From the NCBI GenBank assembly GCA_934364795.1, contig CAKRMK010000006.1, forward strand, positions 59,974-123,973: 64,000 bases of DNA, read 5' to 3'. Shown here piece after piece: positions 34,029-43,335 of the stretch. The notes beneath the pieces were generated by a model. It saw only the letters and a program-made list of their open reading frames with translations. It made no database searches and was not told the DNA's origin. This DNA comes from an uncultured Blautia sp. (lineage in GTDB: Bacteria; Bacillota; Clostridia; Lachnospirales; Lachnospiraceae). Within the stretch, counting starts at the first letter, position 1; each line of letters begins with the position of its first letter. The translations under genes were made by a program, and so were the position numbers.

Positions 34029-35408
34029 TTAATCTAACGACTGCCTGAATCCTCTCTTAATATAAGTTCCCAGTTTTTCCTGAACCAGCTTTCCATCCTC
34101 TACTGCAAGATTTCCGCGGAGAAATACCTTGTCAATATCACCATGGATTTCAAAGCCTTCGTATGGATTATTGTCTGTATTGTATGCATGTGTTTTTGCA
34201 GAAATTACATTTTCCTTTTCTGGATCAAATACTACAAGATCTGCATCGCTGCCTTCTGAAATGGTGCCTTTATTTGGATATACGCCGTACAGTTTCGCCG
34301 GATTTTCGCACAGAAGCTGACACATTTTTTCCAGGGTAATCTTGCCGGTACGCACCCCGTAAGTATAAAGAAGAGTTCCTCTTGTCTGGACTCCCGGCAG
34401 GCCGCCTGGGATCTTGGTGAAATCATCTTTTCCCATTGCCTTTTGTGCCAGAGTAAAGCTGCACTGATCTGTGGCTACAGTCTGGATATCTCCATTTGCC
34501 AGAGCCTTCCACAGACAGTCCTGATCTTCTTTTTTGCGGATTGGAGGGGCACACACATATTTGGCTCCTTCAAAATCCGGTTTGGAATAAACACTGTCTT
34601 CCAGAAGCAGATACTGCGGGCAGGTTTCTGCAAAAACAGTCTGACCATTTTCTCTTGCACGGATGATTTCTTCATACGCCTTACGGTTGGTAAGGTGAAC
34701 CACCATCACAGGTGCACCTGCTTCTTTTGCAATTACTAAAAGACGGTGGACTGCCTCTGCCTCCATAGTATCAGGACGTACAAGGGGATGATTTTCAGGA
34801 CCTGTTTTTCCCTGCGCTTTCGCCTCCTGGATAAGGGCATCAATCACACCTGCATTTTCGCAGTGCACCCCTGCAAAGCAGCCTTTTTCATTTAATGCTT
34901 TCACAATTTTATAAAGGTCTTCATCATCCACAATCATAGCCGGATAGGTCATATACAGCTTGAAGCTGGTGATTCCCTCATCTATCATATCCTGAATTTC
35001 TTTCTTTGTCTCTTCATTCCACTCTACAATAGACATATGGAAAGAATAGTCACAGGAGCATTTGCCGTCTGCCTTTTTATGCCATTTCTCAAGACCTTCC
35101 TTCAGAGTATGCCCGCCTTTATCCTGGGAAGCAAAGTCAATGACCAAAGTGGTTCCTCCAAGAATAGCAGCCCTGGTTCCTGTCTCAAAATCATCAGCAG
35201 TCACAGTTCCAGCCACTTCCAGATCAAAGTGGGTATGCCCGTCAATAAATCCGGGAAAAAGAAGCTTGCCTGCCACATCCATCACCACAGCATTTTCTTC
35301 CGGAATGTGCCCGCCTACCTGAATAATCTTCTCCCCTTCTATCAGAACATCCTGTTTCTTTGCTCCTGCACCTGATACTACAGTTCCGTTTTTTAAAAGA
35401 TATCTCAT
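34029..35408 (-). CDS. hydA: Dihydropyrimidinase/hydantoinase-family amidohydrolase
   Basis: A 459-residue cyclic amidase. It has the metal-site motif GFIDGHTHFDLEV, the carboxylated lysine in TSFKLYMTYP, histidines in MVVHLTNRKAYEE, and the aspartate in VATDQCSF, so all ligands are present. It hydrolyses cyclic ureides such as hydantoins, dihydropyrimidines or, in this setting, a purine breakdown product; E. coli HyuA sits in the equivalent cluster. The ATG at 35408 has AGGAGG nine bases upstream and a good promoter (35530-35558). It is divergent from a YheO-like regulator. Confidence 0.9.
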   Translation of the reverse strand: MRYLLKNGTVVSGAGAKKQDVLIEGEKIIQVGGHIPEENAVVMDVAGKLLFPGFIDGHTHFDLEVAGTVTADDFETGTRAAILGGTTLVIDFASQDKGGHTLKEGLEKWHKKADGKCSCDYSFHMSIVEWNEETKKEIQDMIDEGITSFKLYMTYPAMIVDDEDLYKIVKALNEKGCFAGVHCENAGVIDALIQEAKAQGKTGPENHPLVRPDTMEAEAVHRLLVIAKEAGAPVMVVHLTNRKAYEEIIRARENGQTVFAETCPQYLLLEDSVYSKPDFEGAKYVCAPPIRKKEDQDCLWKALANGDIQTVATDQCSFTLAQKAMGKDDFTKIPGGLPGVQTRGTLLYTYGVRTGKITLEKMCQLLCENPAKLYGVYPNKGTISEGSDADLVVFDPEKENVISAKTHAYNTDNNPYEGFEIHGDIDKVFLRGNLAVEDGKLVQEKLGTYIKRGFRQSLD

Positions 35409-35529
35409 ATGCAAAATCCTCCTTTCACATGCACATCCGGTCAAAAATACTGCGTATAAACCTTCTCCTTTTGCCAGACCGTTGTGCAAAATAGACAAAC
35501 CATCACTTCATATAATTCACTTTAAAGTA

Positions 35530-35558
35530 AATATAACATATGTTTTGCCCTTGTTCAA
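35530..35558 (-). promoter_or_regulatory. Predicted hydA promoter
   Basis: TTGAAC (35553-35558) and TATATT (35530-35535) on the minus strand are spaced by 17 bases, in the 339-base divergent gap 35409-35747. The same gap holds a GATGCC/GGCATC hairpin (35659-35688) that would be in the leader of the regulator gene; no convincing plus-strand promoter was found. Confidence 0.6.
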
Positions 35559-35747
35559 TAAAATAGATACGAATTTTTTTAAGTATACAATAATTTTTTT
35601 GTAAAATAGCTTTTTATTTTTTTTCTGACATGTTATGATAAATAGGAATACAGGACAGGATGCCAGGAACGAAGCTTTTCCAGGCATCGACCCATGCCGG
35701 TTTTACCCCGATTCAGAATAAAATCCACATTAACAGGAGGAATAAAT

Positions 35748-36383
35748 ATGGGAAGATTAACTGTCTTAGAACAGATTGCCCAGGATATCGCAGCAGAGTT
35801 CGGATCAGACTGCGAGGTGGTGATCCACGATCTGAAAACAAAGAAACCCGAACATTCTATTATTTACATTGTAAACGGTCATGTAACCGGACGAAATGTG
35901 GGAGATGGACCATCTGATGCAGTTTTTGATGTGATCCGCCATAAGGAAAAAGGGGAGACTGCCCCTGCTGACCACAACGGCTACCTGATGAAAACAGCAG
36001 ATGGCAAGATTTTAAAATGCAGTACATCCTATATAAAGGATGATGACGGCAGCCTTCATTATGTATTTGGCATCAACTATGACATTACCAAGCTTACTCT
36101 GATCAATAGTGCCCTTGACGACCTGATCACCCCTAAGAATAAAGAAGAAAAGCCCAAGCAGATCACGCACAGCGTCAATGACCTTCTGGATCAGCTGATT
36201 GAAGAATCTGTAAACCTGGTAGGCAAGCCGGTTGCCCTTATGAACAAGGAAGATAAGGTTACTGCCATTCAGTTTTTAAATGATTCCGGAGCTTTTCTGA
36301 TTACAAAATCCGGAGATAAAGTAGCGAATTATTTTGGAATTTCCAAATATACTCTTTACAGTTATATTGATGTAAATAAATAA
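35748..36383 (+). CDS. YheO-like PAS/helix-turn-helix transcriptional regulator
   Basis: A 211-residue regulator. Residues 1 to about 115 form a YheO-type PAS-like domain (LEQIAQDIAAEFGSDCEVVI, KMLKCSTSYIKD-like region, VFGINYDIT). The C-terminal 60 residues are a DauR-type helix-turn-helix (LNDSGAFLITKSGDKVANYF, GISKYTLYSYI). AGGAGG precedes the ATG at 35748. Members of this family control amino acid and ureide catabolism. Its position between hydA (divergent) and the ygeX operon makes it the prime candidate regulator of the purine island; the ligand is unknown. Confidence 0.88.
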   Translation: MGRLTVLEQIAQDIAAEFGSDCEVVIHDLKTKKPEHSIIYIVNGHVTGRNVGDGPSDAVFDVIRHKEKGETAPADHNGYLMKTADGKILKCSTSYIKDDDGSLHYVFGINYDITKLTLINSALDDLITPKNKEEKPKQITHSVNDLLDQLIEESVNLVGKPVALMNKEDKVTAIQFLNDSGAFLITKSGDKVANYFGISKYTLYSYIDVNK

Positions 36384-36399
36384 GCAAAACCAGACAAAA

Positions 36400-36452
36400 A
36401 CAGCCATATTATGTTCCCGCTCCATGCAGGAAATATATGGCTGTCCTTTTAT
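36400..36452. terminator. Bidirectional terminator after the YheO-like regulator
   Basis: ACAGCCATAT (36400-36409) pairs with ATATGGCTGT (36435-36444), followed by CCTTTT on the plus strand and TTTTT on the minus strand. It separates the regulator from the convergent small cysteine-rich gene. Confidence 0.8.
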
Positions 36453-36464
36453 TATTTCTGTTTG

Positions 36465-36650
36465 TTATTCATTTTCCAGACGGTGTGCCTCTTTATAAAT
36501 TTCGCAGGAACCGTTGTTCACACATCTTTTATACGCACAATCCATAAAAGTCAGAACCCGCTTCCCGTCCTTTTCTTCATATTCACAGCACACATTCTGT
36601 GAACCATTACAGGTTCTGCAAAAGCCTGAAATGAATTCTTCTGTTTCCAT
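36465..36650 (-). CDS. Small cysteine-rich protein, function unknown
   Basis: A 61-residue protein with seven cysteines arranged as CRTC, then a CC pair, then C, C and C in the second half (FCRTCNGSQNVCCEYEEKDG, MDCAYKRCVNNGSC). The spacing suggests a zinc or iron-sulfur site rather than a secreted disulfide protein, since no signal peptide is present. A GGAG site nine bases before the ATG at 36650 and a bidirectional terminator after the stop support it being a real gene. An ATG two codons upstream is the alternative start. I do not recognise the family. Confidence 0.65.
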   Translation of the reverse strand: METEEFISGFCRTCNGSQNVCCEYEEKDGKRVLTFMDCAYKRCVNNGSCEIYKEAHRLENE

Positions 36651-36734
36651 TTTCATCTTCTCCGATAAACTTTCTATATATAACTATTCTCTCAAGCCAT
36701 ATGTAAAAATGCTTTTTTCAAGGGCATATTATAC

Positions 36735-37979
36735 TCAGCTTAACTTATGTATAAAAATGCCGCTTCGAAGCTTAGGCTCGAACCAGGTGGATTTCGGCGG
36801 CATAAGCTTGTTCTCATCTGCAATCTGCATAAGATCCTCCATAGAGGTAGGATACAGGGCAAATGCAATTCCTCTGGTGCTATCTGCCATGGCCTGAAGC
36901 TCTCTTAGCTTATGGCTTCCGCCAACAAAAGAAATCCTTGCGTCCGTTCTTGGATCCTTAATTCCAAGAACCGGCCCCAGCACTTTATCCTGAAGGATCT
37001 GGGAATCCAGCTGCGCTACTACATCTTTTCCTTCATAAAGTTCTGGTTTCGCTTTTAACAGATACCAGAAGCCATCCAGATATAATCCAAAGCAATGCTT
37101 TTCCACCGGCTTTGCAGGAAAGCCCGGCACGATTGTCATATCGAAATTCTCTTTAATTTCAGAAAGAACCTGATCCGGTGTTTTGCCATTCAGATCTTTC
37201 ACCACGCGGTTATACGCAAGAATAGTAAGCTGATCATACGGAAATACCACTGAAAGAAAATAATTAAATTCCTCTTCTCCTGTGTAATCCGGATGCTCCT
37301 CTCTTCTTTTAAGCCCGACCTTCACAGCAGATGCGGCTCTGTGATGGCCATCAGCAATGTAAAGGGCCGGAATTTTTTCCATTTCCTTCTGAATATCCAG
37401 GATCACAGCTTCCTCATCCATCACCCAGACACGGTGTGTAATTTCATCCCCACCTGTAAAATCATAAACAGCAAGATTATTTTCTTTCCACTGTGTAAGA
37501 ATTCCGGTGAGTTTGTCTGTATAACGACATGCCAGATAAATAGGACCTGTGTTGGCATCGCATACATCCACATGATGGATACGGTCCAGTTCCTTATCAG
37601 ACCTGGTAAGCTCATGTTTCTTCACTACATTGTTCAGATAATCATCGATAGAAGCACAGCCTGCAATGCCTGTCTGCACTTTCCCCTTACGTACCAGCTC
37701 ATATATGTAATAACAGGGCTTCTCATCCTGAACAAGCATGCCCTTTGCTTCCATGTTCTGCAGATTCTCTTTCGCCTTCTCATATACCTTATGATCATAA
37801 AGCTCTGTGTCTGCGGGAAGATCCATTTCCGCCCTGTCTATATGCAAAAAAGAATCCGGATTTTCTTTTCCGATTCTGGCTGCTTCTTCTCTATTTACCA
37901 CATCATAGGGGAGCGCCGCTATGGCTGCTGCCTTTCCCTGTGTGGGTCTTAATGCCTTAAATGCACGAAATACTGCCAT
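36735..37979 (-). CDS. DUF1015 family protein
   Basis: A 414-residue protein of the DUF1015 family, recognised by LRPTQGKAAAIAALPYDVVN at the N-terminus, NPDSFLHIDRAE, and the conserved YIADGHHRAASAVK near residue 215. GGAG lies nine bases before the ATG. No transmembrane segment or signal peptide is seen. The biochemical function is not established to my knowledge. It lies between the regulator and ygeX but on the opposite strand to ygeX, so linkage to the purine island may be incidental. Confidence 0.85.
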   Translation of the reverse strand: MAVFRAFKALRPTQGKAAAIAALPYDVVNREEAARIGKENPDSFLHIDRAEMDLPADTELYDHKVYEKAKENLQNMEAKGMLVQDEKPCYYIYELVRKGKVQTGIAGCASIDDYLNNVVKKHELTRSDKELDRIHHVDVCDANTGPIYLACRYTDKLTGILTQWKENNLAVYDFTGGDEITHRVWVMDEEAVILDIQKEMEKIPALYIADGHHRAASAVKVGLKRREEHPDYTGEEEFNYFLSVVFPYDQLTILAYNRVVKDLNGKTPDQVLSEIKENFDMTIVPGFPAKPVEKHCFGLYLDGFWYLLKAKPELYEGKDVVAQLDSQILQDKVLGPVLGIKDPRTDARISFVGGSHKLRELQAMADSTRGIAFALYPTSMEDLMQIADENKLMPPKSTWFEPKLRSGIFIHKLS

Positions 37980-38084
37980 GACCTTATACTCCTTTCAAAC
38001 CTTATGCACACCTTCTGTAAAGGTAAGTATTTTCAGGTGTCGTACCTTATATTTTACCACAATAACACCATCTGTGCAATGAGA

Positions 38085-38158
38085 CTAAATAATTTTTGAG
38101 AAAGCTAAATATTTTTGTATTTTTCTATTGCAAAATGTTTTTTTTATGTTATTATACT
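38085..38158 (+). promoter_or_regulatory. Predicted ygeX promoter with upstream direct repeats
   Basis: TTGCAA (38128-38133) is followed 16 bases later by TATTAT (38150-38155), with TATACT overlapping. Just upstream are two near-identical sites CTAAATAATTTTTG (38085) and CTAAATATTTTTG (38105), starting exactly 20 bases apart, i.e. about two helical turns. Confidence 0.5.
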
Positions 38159-38261
38159 ATTAGAAAAACAAAATAAATAATGTCCGGGCAAAAAGATTTT
38201 CCCCCGTGATATTATCAAAAATGCAAATAAATCAGCGACTACCACAAAGGAGGTTTTCCCC

Positions 38262-39491
38262 ATGACAGAAGGACTGAAATGGACGGTCAATCACGTTCCC
38301 GGATCTGATGATAAGTTCCTGGATCTGATGTCCGAAGAAAACGTAACCAAAGCAAATGAATTTCACAAAAGCTTTCCCCAGTATTCCGTTACACCACTGC
38401 AGAAGCTTTCCGCACTTGCATCTTATCTTGGTGTAAAGGGCATCTACTGCAAGGATGAATCCTATCGTTTCGGCCTGAATGCATTCAAGGTCCTGGGAGG
38501 CTCTTATGCCATGGGACGTTACATAGCCAAGGAGCTTGGCCGTGATATCAGCCAGCTTCCTTACAATGTTCTTTCCTCTGATAAATTAAGAGAAGAATTC
38601 GGACAGGCTACTTTCTTTACCGCTACAGACGGAAACCACGGCCGCGGTGTTGCATGGGCTGCCAACCGTCTTGGACAGAAGGCTGTTGTAAGAATGCCTA
38701 AGGGTACTACCAAGACCCGCTTTGATAACATTGCCAAAGAAGGGGCCGAAGTTACTATTGAAGAAGTAAATTATGATGACTGCGTGAGAATGGCAGCTGC
38801 ACAAGCAGCCAAGACCGAGCACGGAATCATTGTTCAGGATACTGCCTGGGATGGCTATGAGGAAATTCCATCCTGGATCATGCAGGGATACGGAACTTTA
38901 GTTCTGGAAGCTGACAGACAGCTGAAAGAAAACGGTGTTGACCGTCCTACCCACGTATTTGTACAGGCTGGTGTAGGTTCCCTTGCCGGTGCAGTTGTAG
39001 GATATTTTGCACATAAATATAAAGAGAATCCTCCGGTAATGGTTGTCTGTGAAGCAAGTGCAGCTGACTGCCTCTACCGCTCCGCTGTAAAAGCTGACGG
39101 AAATCTGGTAAATGTTACCGGTGATCTTCAGACTATTATGGCTGGCCTTGCCTGTGGTGAAGGAAATACCATTGGCTGGGATATCCTGAAAAACCACGTT
39201 ACTGTTTTTGCTTCCTGCCCAGACTGGATGAGTGCAAAGGCAACACGTATTTACGCAAATCCCCTTGAGAATGATCCGCACATCGTATCTGGTGAATCCG
39301 GTTCCGTTCCTCTCGGACTTGCTTACACAGCTCTTCATGATGAGGATGCAAGGGATCTGAAGGAAGCCCTGAAGCTTGATGAGAATTCTAACATTCTTGT
39401 GATCTCCACAGAAGGTGACACCGATCCGGTACGCTACCGCGAGATTGTATGGGATGGCTTATACGGAACCAGCGAATCTTTAAGTAAATAA
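38262..39491 (+). CDS. ygeX: Diaminopropionate ammonia-lyase
   Basis: A 409-residue fold-type II PLP enzyme that splits 2,3-diaminopropionate into pyruvate and two ammonia. The PLP lysine is in FGLNAFKVLGGSYA near residue 77; TATDGNHGRGVAWAA and FVQAGVGSLAGAVVGYF are the phosphate-binding and glycine-rich motifs. AGGAGG precedes the ATG. It begins a plus-strand run ygeX-ygeY-ygeW-arcC like that in E. coli, where the set is linked to purine or ureide breakdown; recent work on gut bacteria ties homologous genes to uric acid use. Confidence 0.95.
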   Translation: MTEGLKWTVNHVPGSDDKFLDLMSEENVTKANEFHKSFPQYSVTPLQKLSALASYLGVKGIYCKDESYRFGLNAFKVLGGSYAMGRYIAKELGRDISQLPYNVLSSDKLREEFGQATFFTATDGNHGRGVAWAANRLGQKAVVRMPKGTTKTRFDNIAKEGAEVTIEEVNYDDCVRMAAAQAAKTEHGIIVQDTAWDGYEEIPSWIMQGYGTLVLEADRQLKENGVDRPTHVFVQAGVGSLAGAVVGYFAHKYKENPPVMVVCEASAADCLYRSAVKADGNLVNVTGDLQTIMAGLACGEGNTIGWDILKNHVTVFASCPDWMSAKATRIYANPLENDPHIVSGESGSVPLGLAYTALHDEDARDLKEALKLDENSNILVISTEGDTDPVRYREIVWDGLYGTSESLSK

Positions 39492-39580
39492 CCATCTTTT
39501 TATCACAGAAGACAGATCTTTAATTAATGAAATTTTATAACAATATTATCTTTTTTATAAAAGTACGGAGGTAAATTATA

Positions 39581-40891
39581 ATGGATTATAACAAAATCAA
39601 AGAAGCTGCACAGAATTATGAAGCTGATATGACCAAGTTTCTTCGTGACCTGGTTCATTTTCCAGGCGAAAGCTGCGGTGAGAAGGATCACGTAATGCGT
39701 ATCAAAGAAGAAATGGAAAAGCTTGGTTTTGACAAAGTTCAGATTGATCCTATGGGTAACATTCTGGGATACATGGGAACCGGAAGCACACTGATCGGTT
39801 TCGACGGACATATTGATACTGTAGGAATCGGAAACAGAAGCAACTGGGAATTCGATCCATATGAAGGATTTGAAACGGAAACAGAGATCGGCGGACGTGG
39901 AACTTCTGACCAGATGGGTGGTATCGTATCTGCTGTTTACGGTGCAAAGATCATGAAAGACCTTGGTCTTTTAAATGACAAATACCAGGTTGTTGTTACC
40001 GGAACTGTTCAGGAAGAGGACTGTGATGGTCTTTGCTGGCAGTACATCATCAACGAAGATAAAGTTCGTCCTGAATTCGTTGTTTCTACAGAGCCTACAG
40101 ATGGCGGTATCTATCGTGGACAGCGCGGACGTATGGAAATCCGCATTGATGTAAAAGGTGTTTCCTGCCATGGTTCCGCTCCGGAGCGTGGTGACAATGC
40201 CATCTACAAAATGGCAGACATCCTTCAGGATGTACGTGCATTAAATGAAAATGATGCAGCAGATGAAACCGAAATCAAAGGTCTTGTAAAAATGCTTGAC
40301 AAAAAATATAACCCGGAATGGGAAGAGGCAAACTTCCTTGGAAGAGGTACTGTTACCACATCCGAAATTTTCTTCACATCCCCAAGCCGCTGTGCAGTTG
40401 CTGACTCCTGTGCAGTTTCTCTTGACCGCCGTATGACAGCAGGTGAAACATGGGAGAGCTGCCTGGATGAGATCCGTGCACTTCCTTCTGTTAAGAAATA
40501 TGGGGATGACGTTAAGGTTTCCATGTATGAGTATTCCCGTCCATCCTGGACAGACCTTGTATATCCTATCGAGTGCTACTTCCCAACATGGGTAATCCCG
40601 AAGGATCACAAAGTTACTGCTGCCCTTGAGGAAGCTTACCACGGACTGTACGGCACAGAGCGTATGGGAAATGCCGAGACAGAAGCTATGAGAAAGGCCC
40701 GTCCTCTTACTGACAAATGGACATTCTCTACCAACGGAGTTTCCATTATGGGACGTAATGGAATCCCATGTATCGGATTCGGACCTGGCGCAGAAGCACA
40801 GGCTCACGCTCCCAATGAGAAAACCTGGAAAGATGACCTTGTAAGATGTGCAGCTGTTTACGCAGCACTTCCAACTGCATACTGCAAATAA
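39581..40891 (+). CDS. ygeY: YgeY-family M20 metallohydrolase
   Basis: A 436-residue M20 family di-zinc hydrolase of the YgeY (selenium-metabolism-linked) group. The metal ligands are visible in [32 protein letters not shown] and VSTEPTDGG. It has the dimerisation domain insertion between about residues 180 and 300. The GGAGG site is well spaced. It follows ygeX by 89 bases and is probably co-transcribed. M20 enzymes remove acyl or carbamoyl groups from amino acids; a likely substrate is a carbamoylated or acylated diaminopropionate-type intermediate, but this is inference. Confidence 0.92.
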   Translation: MDYNKIKEAAQNYEADMTKFLRDLVHFPGESCGEKDHVMRIKEEMEKLGFDKVQIDPMGNILGYMGTGSTLIGFDGHIDTVGIGNRSNWEFDPYEGFETETEIGGRGTSDQMGGIVSAVYGAKIMKDLGLLNDKYQVVVTGTVQEEDCDGLCWQYIINEDKVRPEFVVSTEPTDGGIYRGQRGRMEIRIDVKGVSCHGSAPERGDNAIYKMADILQDVRALNENDAADETEIKGLVKMLDKKYNPEWEEANFLGRGTVTTSEIFFTSPSRCAVADSCAVSLDRRMTAGETWESCLDEIRALPSVKKYGDDVKVSMYEYSRPSWTDLVYPIECYFPTWVIPKDHKVTAALEEAYHGLYGTERMGNAETEAMRKARPLTDKWTFSTNGVSIMGRNGIPCIGFGPGAEAQAHAPNEKTWKDDLVRCAAVYAALPTAYCK

Positions 40892-40976
40892 TCCATCCGT
40901 ACATTTTGGCTACAGACACAGCAAATACAATTTTTGTATAAACTAATTTACACTCACAATCATAAGGAGAAAATTC

Positions 40977-42170
40977 ATGAAAACATTACAGGATTACATT
41001 GACAAACTTAACCGCCTTAACTTCAAAGAAATGTACAACAACGATTTCTTCTGGACATGGGACAAAACAGACGAAGAACTGGAAGCTGTATTTACAGTTG
41101 CTGACGCTCTTCGTTTCATGAGAGAACACAATATCTCCACCAAAGTATTTGAAAGTGGTCTTGGAATTTCCATTTTCCGTGACAATTCCACACGTACCCG
41201 TTTCTCTTTCGCTTCTGCCTGCAACCTTCTTGGTCTTGAAGTACAGGATCTGGATGAGAAAAAATCCCAGATCGCACATGGGGAAACCGTTCGTGAGACA
41301 GCAAACATGGTTTCTTTCATGGCTGATGTAATCGGTATCCGTGATGACATGTATATCGGCAAAGGACATACCTATCAGAAAGAGTTTATGGAAGCTGTAA
41401 CAGAGGGAAACAAAGATGGAATCCTTGAGCAAAGACCAACTCTTGTAAACCTTCAGTGTGATGTGGATCATCCTACACAGTGTATGGCAGATATGCTCCA
41501 CATCATCCACGAATTCGGCGGTGTTGAAAATCTGAAAGGCAAAAAGCTTGCCATGACATGGGCTTACTCTCCATCTTATGGTAAACCTCTTTCTGTTCCA
41601 CAGGGTGTCATCGGACTTATGACACGTTTTGGTATGGATGTTGTACTTGCTCATCCAGAAGGATATGATGTAATGCCAGAAGTTGAAGAAATTGCCAAGA
41701 AAAATGCTGAAAAATCCGGCGGTTCCTTTACAAAGACAAACAGCATGGAAGAAGCATTCAAGGATGCTGATATTGTTTATCCAAAGAGCTGGGCTCCATT
41801 TGCTGCAATGGAAAAACGTACCAACCTTTACGGAGAAGGCGATTTCGATGGAATCGACAAACTGGAAAAAGAGCTTCTTGCACAGAATGCAGAGCACAAG
41901 GACTGGGCTTGCACAGAAGAGCTTATGAAAACTACAAAAGACGGCAAGGCACTTTACCTGCACTGCCTGCCAGCTGATATTACAGGTGTAAGCTGTGAAA
42001 CAGGTGAAGTAGATGCCAGCGTATTTGACCGCTACCGCATCCCGCTTTATAAAGAAGCTAGCTTCAAGCCATATGTAATTGCAGCAATGATCATGCTTTC
42101 CAAATTTGAAAATCCGCAGGATATCCTGAAAAAACTGGAAGTAAAAGCTGCTCCAAGAATTATGGAATAA
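40977..42170 (+). CDS. ygeW: Knotted carbamoyltransferase YgeW
   Basis: A 397-residue member of the aspartate/ornithine carbamoyltransferase superfamily. The carbamoyl-phosphate motif is STRTRFSFASA, followed by DVDHPTQCMADMLH and the C-terminal LHCLPADITG. Length and insertions match YgeW, whose structure is trefoil-knotted and whose amine substrate is undetermined. In the breakdown direction it would release carbamoyl phosphate, which the downstream carbamate kinase can turn into ATP. AAGGAG precedes the ATG. Confidence 0.93.
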   Translation: MKTLQDYIDKLNRLNFKEMYNNDFFWTWDKTDEELEAVFTVADALRFMREHNISTKVFESGLGISIFRDNSTRTRFSFASACNLLGLEVQDLDEKKSQIAHGETVRETANMVSFMADVIGIRDDMYIGKGHTYQKEFMEAVTEGNKDGILEQRPTLVNLQCDVDHPTQCMADMLHIIHEFGGVENLKGKKLAMTWAYSPSYGKPLSVPQGVIGLMTRFGMDVVLAHPEGYDVMPEVEEIAKKNAEKSGGSFTKTNSMEEAFKDADIVYPKSWAPFAAMEKRTNLYGEGDFDGIDKLEKELLAQNAEHKDWACTEELMKTTKDGKALYLHCLPADITGVSCETGEVDASVFDRYRIPLYKEASFKPYVIAAMIMLSKFENPQDILKKLEVKAAPRIME

Positions 42171-42181
42171 TGCATTTTCAG

Positions 42182-42207
42182 GGGCTGTAGAAATACAGCC
42201 CTTTTTT
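42182..42207 (+). terminator. Intrinsic terminator between ygeW and arcC
   Basis: GGGCTGT pairs with ACAGCCC around a six-base loop and is followed by six T residues. It sits 11 bases after the ygeW stop and 47 before the arcC start, so expression of arcC may be reduced relative to ygeW or come from its own promoter. Confidence 0.85.
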
Positions 42208-42253
42208 GTTCTCATTTTTTGAAAAAAACTGCTATTTTGAGGAGGTTTTTATC

Positions 42254-43198
42254 ATGTATAAAAGAAAACGTATTGTAGTTGCCCTGGGTGGCAATGCACT
42301 TGGAAATACGCTTCCGGAACAGATGACAGCAGTGAAATCCACTGCCAGAGCCCTTTGCGATCTTATTGAGGAAGGTCATCAGGTAGTTGTAGTTCATGGA
42401 AACGGACCGCAGGTAGGCATGATCAACAATGCTATGACTGCACTTACCCATGAGGACGAAGCACAGCCGAATACGCCCCTGTCTGTCTGTGTAGCCATGA
42501 GTCAGGCTTATATCGGTTATGACCTTCAGAACGCTCTGCGCGAAGAGCTTCGCAAACGTGGCTTTATGAGAACTCCTGTTGTTACCGTTGTCACACAGGT
42601 TCGTGTAGATCCGGAAGATCCCGCTTTTGAAAATCCCAGCAAACCAATTGGTAAATTCCTTACAAAAGAAGAGGCAGATTTCCAGGCAAAAGCATATGGA
42701 CATGTAATGAAGGAGGACGCAGGCCGTGGATACCGCCGTGTGGTTGCTTCCCCGAAGCCTGTGGAGATTGTAGAACAGGATGCCATTAACAGCCTTGTAG
42801 ACGCCAATAAAATTGTCATCTGCTGCGGTGGCGGCGGTATTCCAGTCACTCTTGAGGGTCATCATTTAAAAGGCGCTTCTGCTGTTATTGACAAGGATTT
42901 CGCAAGCTGTCTTCTGGCAAAACAGCTGGATGCAGATATGCTGATCATTCTTACCGCAGTAGAAAAAGTTGCTGTTAATTTTGGGAAAGAAAATGAGAAA
43001 TGGCTGGATGACCTGACAGTATCCCAAGCAAGAAAATATATTGACGAGGGACAGTTTGCCGCAGGCTCCATGCTGCCAAAGGTACAGGCATGTGTGGATT
43101 TCGCAAGCTCCGGTGCCGGAAGAACGGCTATGATCACCTTACTTGAAAAAGCGAAAGACGGTATTATGGGAAAAACAGGAACACAGATTCACTTATAA
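42254..43198 (+). CDS. arcC: Carbamate kinase
   Basis: A 314-residue carbamate kinase that makes ATP from carbamoyl phosphate and ADP. It starts KRIVVALGGNALGN, then has VVVVHGNGPQVGMINN, CCGGGGIPVTLEGHHLKGAS and VIDKDFASCLLAKQL, all characteristic. GGAGG lies upstream of the ATG at 42254. It ends the plus-strand run and would supply the energy-conserving step of the pathway, like YqeA in E. coli. Confidence 0.96.
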   Translation: MYKRKRIVVALGGNALGNTLPEQMTAVKSTARALCDLIEEGHQVVVVHGNGPQVGMINNAMTALTHEDEAQPNTPLSVCVAMSQAYIGYDLQNALREELRKRGFMRTPVVTVVTQVRVDPEDPAFENPSKPIGKFLTKEEADFQAKAYGHVMKEDAGRGYRRVVASPKPVEIVEQDAINSLVDANKIVICCGGGGIPVTLEGHHLKGASAVIDKDFASCLLAKQLDADMLIILTAVEKVAVNFGKENEKWLDDLTVSQARKYIDEGQFAAGSMLPKVQACVDFASSGAGRTAMITLLEKAKDGIMGKTGTQIHL

Positions 43199-43255
43199 GC
43201 TCTGATCGAACAAACCCTGATTAAGGAAAGAGCCTGTTTTAAGCCATTCTATTAC

Positions 43256-43335
43256 ATAAAAAGACCTCCTGTATACAATTGTGATTTGATATGCTACCCA
43301 ATTCTCACAAATTGTTCTGCAGAAGGTCTTTTTAT
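43256..43335. terminator. Bidirectional terminator between arcC and the BMC genes
   Basis: ATAAAAAGACCT (43256-43267) pairs exactly with AGGTCTTTTTAT (43324-43335), with T runs on both strands. It ends at the last base of the BMC shell gene and so serves both convergent units. Confidence 0.8.

Noticed and set aside
40986-42215. A 409-codon open frame on the strand opposite ygeW
   Set aside because: It is antisense to a well-conserved carbamoyltransferase, has no recognisable domain, is cysteine/phenylalanine-rich as expected of a reverse reading, and lacks a ribosome binding site.
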